64,000 bases of DNA from Owenia fusiformis (taxonomy: Eukaryota > Annelida > Polychaeta > Sabellida > Oweniidae): positions 15,428,181 through 15,492,180 of the forward strand of contig CAIIXF020000010.1 of assembly GCA_903813345.2 (NCBI GenBank), written 5' to 3'. Numbering within the stretch: the first letter of the stretch is position 1; every line of letters begins with the position of its first letter. Shown here in pieces: positions 60,601 through 64,000 of this stretch. The notes under the pieces are model-generated. The model did no database searches. It had not been told where the DNA came from and saw only the letters and a list, made by a program, of their open reading frames with translations. The position numbers and the translations under genes are program-made.

Positions 60601-63125
60601 TATTTGGTTATTTATCCAAGGCAAAAAGAGCCAAAAATTACAAGCAATATAGCATTTAACTAGCACATGTTGTCCGCTGCAAGGACAGTAGCAGAATAAG
60701 CAGATAACAGCCAGACACAAGAATTTTACATAACAGTTGAAGCATGCAGGAAACATATGTTGACCTGGTGATGACCCAGGTTGTCTTGAGAAACCCCTCT
60801 CAAGTTTAAATTAATTTCACCATGAAATAATAAATTACAAATGTAAATTGTGATGGCCCATAGCTAGGATTTGCCAAGGGGGGTTCACTTTTTGAAAAAT
60901 TTCAGGGGGTTCACTTTTGACAATTTTGGTCCAGAAATGACCAACATCACTTAACCCTTAAATGGTTTTTGGGGTCCGATTGGACCCCAGAGCTCATTCT
61001 TTGCAATAATTATATCAGAAATAATCATTCTATCAACATGAAATTCCATCTAATCCTCAATTAATTCAATTCCTTTCAGATAAAACAAACCAGATATAAA
61101 TCGCATTATGACTTTTTGTGCTACCTGAGGCCAAAGAACATCACTATCACTGAAACATATTCAATTAATACAGTGTTATATATAAATGCTACGAAATGTT
61201 ACAAAGTGCTAAAACACCTGACCCCTTATGATAAGTTTACACATATTTCCATGCATTCATGATAAATAATGCATACATATTCTGAAAGGTAATAGATGAA
61301 CCTATGTAAAACTGAAGTCAGAATGAAAAAAAGCTTCTCTGGTTGCAAAGTAGTTTGGACCCCAAAAACCTTTAGAGGGTGTAAAAAACAAAAAAACATT
61401 TAAGGTTTAAAAAGTACTCAGAATGGTGAAAGTCTGCTGATTTTCCAAGTACTGAAACCTGAATTGTTCTGAAATGATGGATATTTGGTATGATAATTCA
61501 CAATTAATTACAGCCTTACTTGATGTAACAGATGTGACTATCTAGAAAAACAGTGTAGTGTCTAAAAGTCTGTTATGACATTAGGCTATCATAGTGAGTG
61601 ACTGCATATTTTTTCAGCCAACTGTCACGAGACAGGCTAGTCAAGACCATGTAAGGAAGATTGTCCAAGAGGAGGGGAGAACAGCTAGGAATCTTATAGC
61701 ATATAATGTTCCTGTTGAGGAAGGTAAGAAACTTCATTTTTATGTCACCACCACAAGTGGTGACATATTATTAATGTTATAGTGTCAACAACTTTTGGGG
61801 ATGGCGGTTGGCATTCAATGTTTACCATTCTGACAAATGACAGGTGGTCACAATTTGTTAAGTACATTGTTATGAAAGCCTTTTTGGCTCACACGGTGAG
61901 CCTATGAGATTGACCAGGCGTCCGTTCGTTGGTCCGTCTGTTCGTCAACATTTGCCGCACAAATTAAAACTGCTATTCGGATTGAGTGATATCCACATTC
62001 ATTTTATGCATATCCATAATGCCTTTTTGACATATCATCGCCAAGTTTGCCCGGTTTCCGAGAAATTGCTGATTTTGATGTCAAAATGTCAAATTTTCTG
62101 TAAATACAAGACACTTTGTTGAAGTAGAACTTTCAAATAACTTGTAGTAGTTGCTGTATATGCAACTTATGTTCTCTGAAGATTTCAAAGCTCTTGAAAT
62201 TACAGTTTTTGGTGTTTACTCTATAATTTGACAAAAAGTAGGACTTCATTTTCAGGGAACTTTCTCATGTATAAGGTCAATCATCATTGGCTGCACAAAA
62301 CACTGTGTGAGCACAGGACCGTGGCTCCTTTATTATCATAACTCTTTCATAGTCCATAATATTTTCATCACTCTCAGATGTTACAGGGTAACCAATAAGT
62401 AGTGCTAATGATGCTCCCATTTATTCAATATTAAAACAATCCAAATGAAACTTAAATTTGGAGGCATAAAAATTCTTTATTGCTGACACTCCATTATAAT
62501 ACATTGTAGTTGTCATGGCAACACTTGTACAGGGTAGGTGGAGTGGGGTCATTGTCTTGCAACAAACAGACATATCAGGGTTCCATTGAATGATATCTGG
62601 TCATTCTAAGCGACCCCTAGTCCTGCTATTCAGGACAATTCATTGCTGTAGGAATGTGCAACATGACTGAAGTACTCCTTGTAGAAAAACCTGGATCTAA
62701 TAGATGTCAACATGAATAGAGAGTCCTATATTTTATTTATTCATTTCTTATACCTTGTAGAAGAACCTGGGTATAGATGGAAACAGAGATCTAGATCCAC
62801 AAGCAAAAGATCTCCATCCCGAGGCAACAAGTCCAGATCCGGGTACCCCCTTACTGCCAGTCTCAGCTTCACAGAGCCCCTGATGGTTGTCACTAGCCAG
62901 GACCCCCCTGTAGTGCTCAGCACTCCCCCAGTTGCACATCTGAAACAGCTTAGCATGGACAATGTGACCACTGATACAGATAGCAGGCCCTCTAGTGTGG
63001 CCAGTGGCCCCAGGAAAGGAGATCTGAGGGCCAGGTATTGGGCATTCTTGTTTGATAACCTACAGAGAGCTGTGGATGAAATATATCAGACATGTGAGGC
63101 GGATGAGAGTGAACTAGAATGTAAG
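54672..63125 (+). CDS. SCAPER: SCAPER (S-phase cyclin A-associated protein in the ER), N-terminal exons
   Basis: Three coding exons, 54672-54803, 61618-61723 and 62761-63125, join in frame (201 aa) and end at GTAAGT, so the gene continues past the window. Exon 1 encodes a basic, Ser/Asn/Pro-rich start (MSESRRKRYGPGP). Exon 2 encodes DHVRKIVQEEGRTARNLIAY, and exon 3 ends KGDLRARYWAFLFDNLQRAV followed by DEIYQTCEADESELECK. These two blocks are the conserved N-terminal signature of SCAPER, which in vertebrates is a large ER-associated protein linked to cyclin A and cilia. The Ser/Arg-rich stretch between them (RSRSTSKRSPSRGNKSRSG) is less conserved. The 6.8-kb intron 1 holds an antisense Ngaro retrotransposon and intron 2 short repeats. 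The ATG was chosen because it is followed by an open exon with a good donor; an upstream exon cannot be excluded. Confidence 0.9.
55345..55690. repeat. foldback repeat in SCAPER intron 1
   Basis: Diverged inverted arms around 55540 share ATCACTCCTTCCCCACAT, CTTCCAG(A)TTTGCACAAAG and GAAAATTCAGTGAAAA. It is a probable MITE; exact ends were not resolved. Confidence 0.6.
56387..56534 (-). repeat. Ngaro split direct repeat B2
   Basis: About 148 bp matching B1 (56814-56960) with no difference noticed by eye. On the minus strand it starts GGGGTAATTGATTCATTTCA. It is separated from A2 by about 73 bp containing a G-rich run. Confidence 0.85.
56608..56813 (-). repeat. Ngaro split direct repeat A2
   Basis: A 206-bp copy of the A1 repeat at 60628-60833. 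On the minus strand it follows B1 directly, forming the B1-A2 junction expected for circle-based integration. Confidence 0.88.
56814..56960 (-). repeat. Ngaro split direct repeat B1
   Basis: Matches B2 and adjoins A2 without a gap. It lies downstream of the tyrosine recombinase ORF on the minus strand. Confidence 0.85.
57084..58058 (-). CDS. Ngaro tyrosine recombinase (integrase)
   Basis: 324 aa. It belongs to the phage-integrase-like tyrosine recombinases that insert the circular cDNA of DIRS-order elements. A core-binding region (about 1-110) contains TKRTYAAHLAKYLDFC. The catalytic half shows the first Arg in FRKSN (R152), THSFRRGG (H268, R271), GDWRS (W294) and the nucleophile candidate Tyr302 in AYQRYLEM. 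All expected catalytic residues are therefore present. Its start overlaps the end of the RT-RNase H ORF by 40 bases, as is usual for these compact elements. No disabling mutation is seen. Confidence 0.9.
   Translation of the reverse strand: MAQLENSLDRKIIELRGYTYTDNTKRTYAAHLAKYLDFCKLMGYSPAPVSQSNLLRYVAFLSDHIRPSSIKLYLNIIRILHLEMGLPNPLQSNWPLDTLLMGISKKLGVPPRQKAAITPRHLLDIKKQLDLSNYVHIIFWSLCLTAFFGLFRKSNLVPNVFNPEKHLTMSDITMNSWGILLQVKWSKTLQCKERVLPVPFLALPNHPLCPVTALKATLAVTSPKNVTDPLFTLPAPHQKKPFPPSLFTSMLQLYLTKAGYCSTEFSTHSFRRGGASWGLQCNLPSDIIQLMGDWRSSAYQRYLEMPLQNRLQVIKDFTANLPLN
58019..59740 (-). CDS. Ngaro reverse transcriptase-RNase H
   Basis: 573 aa from the first ATG; translation may begin elsewhere because it overlaps the gag-like ORF. 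Reverse transcriptase motifs: SVPKPNSEAIRLIHD, KVDLSEAYQYVPIHP, GARKSPEIF, catalytic YLDD (238-241), GISWGK and TFLGVELDS. RNase H follows with D400 (VDASNTASG), E435 (NYKEVLSVY), D460 (IHTDSTVA) and D510 (LPDVISR), a complete acidic set. It copies element RNA into DNA. There is no methyltransferase domain downstream, in keeping with Ngaro rather than classical DIRS1 or PAT. Confidence 0.92.
   Translation of the reverse strand: MPAMFQETPPEGTPGKLKHPSHGPINSPLNYSKWENELSEDNDKDFILNGIYNGFRIIDEDALPTSAEMNNYNSAICSENKWKVENQIIKEIDNNRYIKVDYKPTIISALGSVPKPNSEAIRLIHDCSQPQGSAVNDYATIKSYRYTTINDATKALHPGYWMCKVDLSEAYQYVPIHPQDYQYAGLKWKFKNSKKYDYIIDTRLMFGARKSPEIFHRITQSIKRVMQRKYNCSDIYVYLDDFLIIAQTQEECMEHLNSLIRLLRDLGFGISWGKVDGPSQVLTFLGVELDSQKMKMLLPQQKLLDFKNLLNQYLLLKRATRTQLESLAGKLSWAAQVIRGGRIYTRRVLDAICKLKRNKHKYKIGKEFKEDIKWWLNCIDSFNGIALILDSKPVVDIEVDASNTASGLFYQGDWMYVNFAMDVPQYKDYHINYKEVLSVYFAILRWKHVLVNKRILIHTDSTVAMTIVNRGTTKHPGIMEILRHMFWISVQYNFDLRAVHVPGKLNILPDVISRLNEPKNFLTLEAILYPGIFPNSELSAMILHHHMTLKSMLFLLPQIKEWHSWKIAWTGKS
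59689..60600 (-). CDS. Ngaro gag-like protein with CCCH zinc motif
   Basis: 303 aa if started at the MEFEDFLEKW methionine (60600). The same frame is open upstream to an ATG at 60756, but those 52 codons lie mostly in the A1 repeat and read as a Cys-rich hydrophobic stretch, so the downstream start is preferred. The N-terminal 75 residues (FLEKWCLSPDTIKTLGDNGF onward) resemble a SAM-like helical domain. A Gln/Ser-rich region follows, and the end carries CRNYNKGICRFENCRFEH, a C-x7-C-x4-C-x3-H zinc motif. It probably packages element RNA. It overlaps the RT-RNase H ORF by 52 bases in another frame. Confidence 0.8.
   Translation of the reverse strand: MEFEDFLEKWCLSPDTIKTLGDNGFTNMMSLKSMALPDDLKAMKIKPIGQYRLLEKGLTVLQAGQGPETPNFAAVDEQTSSSAEETPQQRQAEGDRSLSEVLQQLGIGTQDNTTQSASASANKGEQYLKIVDFVRPSLRSLTNKDKVMAADGETSLVMRTSKKPRLESVSIEQWGQASNRILTHLISTNTSFEVAVYLEYQINIYELAECYTWQSVILYDDEYRYRQALKGFAWGTDIPHICSTHLKQKVTTNRRAENNVTAPNGNVICRNYNKGICRFENCRFEHLCLQCFKKHPQKEHQGN
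60628..60833 (-). repeat. Ngaro split direct repeat A1
   Basis: The 5' repeat of the element on the minus strand, 206 bp, matching A2. It ends with the left boundary at ATTATTTCATGGTGAAATT. Confidence 0.88.
60955..61380 (+). mobile_element. piggyBac-like MITE, copy 2
   Basis: Starts right after TTAA (60951-60954) with CCCTTAAATGGTTTTTGGGG and ends with CCCCAAAAACCTTTAGAGGG. It aligns with the inverted copy at 28689-29090. The right TTAA is degraded. It has no ORF. Confidence 0.65.
61741..61767. repeat. perfect 11-bp-arm hairpin (TATGTCACCAC)
   Basis: TATGTCACCAC and GTGGTGACATA separated by five bases, 18 bp into SCAPER intron 2. It belongs to the same hairpin family as 45682-45703. Confidence 0.6.
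61886..61902. repeat. GGCTCAC/GTGAGCC hairpin
   Basis: Seven-base arms with a three-base loop, followed by a CGTCCGTTCG-rich stretch. It may be the edge of a dispersed repeat; only one copy is seen here. Confidence 0.35.
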
Positions 63126-64000
63126 GTAAGTTATTATGTTAAGATCATAACTACTGTATTACTATTATTATTATGGAGAGATTCTATCAAAATGTCACCA
63201 AATTACTTGGATCTAATGATTACCTTTCTCAGAAAAGGACAAAGGCCAATAAAAATAGGATGTTACATTTTTAAATTTTACATTGGACATTTTATTCATG
63301 TGAACGTGGTACTGAATATCCCATCGCTGCTACCATTTGAATATGCTACTTTCTACAAGTATCTATTGGTAATTGTCGCTATAATTGTCCTTTAGTTCTT
63401 TTGATTTTTATTTCCTCTCTCTGCTACTTATAACATGTGTCTCAAAGCCACTTCTTGTCAACTCACTTTTCTGGCTAAAAACTGGCATGCTATCTATATT
63501 TGATGTCAATTTTAATGTTGCATTAAGATTTTAGGAATATTTGAGACTGACCTAAACACCTTTAGCATGTTATCAGCCTGGTCAAAATATCAATGAATAT
63601 TTTTTTCACAGAAACAAATTTATAAAGTCTCAAGGTCTTCAGATTTTGTGTGAACCTTAAATTCATGACAATACAAAGAATTCAACATTTAGGAAGTCAA
63701 CATTAAGATTTTTAACATTGACTCAATGAGAATTTAGCCCGGCCTTTTTCAGAAAGTTAAAGATCATAGAAAATTGAACATAATCAAAGTTCCTCAGTAG
63801 AACATTTAATCTCCTAAAATCACATTAAAACTATATCAGCAATATGTCCAAGCTAAATAGTATAAAAACTTCTATCACATCATTTGCAACGTTTTCATTA
63901 TTCGATAGTTCAACCCTATATGAATTATTGATGATTTTAAAAGTGCAAGGAATCTAAATGAATCAGGGAAGCCAGTGATAGTATTTGCCTTATTAATTGT
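63126..64000. other. SCAPER intron 3 (partial)
   Basis: AT-rich sequence after the exon-3 donor. No further SCAPER exon or repeat boundary was recognised before the window ends. Confidence 0.5.

Larger units (their letters stand above)
56387..60833 (-). mobile_element. Ngaro-type (DIRS order) tyrosine-recombinase retrotransposon, apparently intact
   Basis: On the minus strand the order is A1 (60833-60628), gag-like ORF, RT-RNase H ORF, tyrosine recombinase ORF, B1 (56960-56814), A2 (56813-56608), short spacer and B2 (56534-56387). This A1-ORFs-B1-A2-B2 split direct repeat layout is the hallmark of Ngaro and related elements, which integrate as circular DNA by a tyrosine recombinase and leave no target duplication. 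None of the three reading frames is interrupted and the repeat copies look nearly identical, so the insertion is probably recent. It sits antisense in SCAPER intron 1. Confidence 0.92.

Noticed and set aside
62712-63395. 227-codon ORF as an independent protein
   Set aside because: It is SCAPER exon 3 with intron read-through on both sides; the AG at 62759-62760 and GT at 63126 define the exon.

Overview
This window looks like nuclear DNA from a marine invertebrate animal. It is AT-rich, its genes are split by GT-AG introns, and about half of it is transposon-derived: foldback MITEs, mariner-like elements, a LINE fragment and a tyrosine-recombinase retrotransposon. The phylum cannot be fixed from the sequence alone; a lophotrochozoan or an invertebrate deuterostome would both fit.

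Layout. (1) 0.5-3.3 kb: a minus-strand gene for a small secreted cysteine-rich protein, followed by a broken copy of its last exon. (2) 5.7-21.8 kb, plus strand: a complete 18-exon ADAM metalloprotease reconstructed in frame (826 aa). It has prodomain, furin site, zinc protease, disintegrin, cysteine-rich and EGF-like regions, then an unusual Ly6/uPAR-like domain and a GPI-type tail. Its 6.9-kb intron 11 contains a complete 4-exon gene on the opposite strand, encoding a secreted sushi-sushi-PAN/apple protein. (3) 23.3-29.3 kb, minus strand: a SAM-dependent methyltransferase with six recovered exons and no C-terminal exon found. A young 5'-truncated LINE sits just upstream of one splice acceptor, and a degenerate duplicate of the last recovered exon lies downstream. 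(4) 29.3-37.1 kb: mostly nested repeats, including a 4.3-kb element with roughly 450-bp terminal inverted repeats and an internal 80-bp tandem array. (5) 37.1-39.8 kb, minus strand: a BTB domain plus C2H2 zinc-finger protein (556 aa) whose stop codon lies 6 bp from that element. (6) 41.2-50.4 kb, plus strand, divergent from the BTB gene: a complete UBE2Q ubiquitin-conjugating enzyme gene (11 exons, 381 aa). (7) 54.7-63.1 kb, plus strand: the first three coding exons of SCAPER, continuing past the window edge. Its intron 1 carries an apparently intact 4.4-kb Ngaro-type (DIRS order) retrotransposon in antisense, with gag-like, RT-RNase H and tyrosine recombinase ORFs and the diagnostic A1-ORFs-B1-A2-B2 split direct repeats.

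The genes are not an operon. As far as I recall, UBE2Q2 and SCAPER are also close together in human 15q24, so their linkage here may be ancient. All exon models were assembled by eye from splice motifs, reading-frame continuity and family resemblance; none is supported by transcript data.
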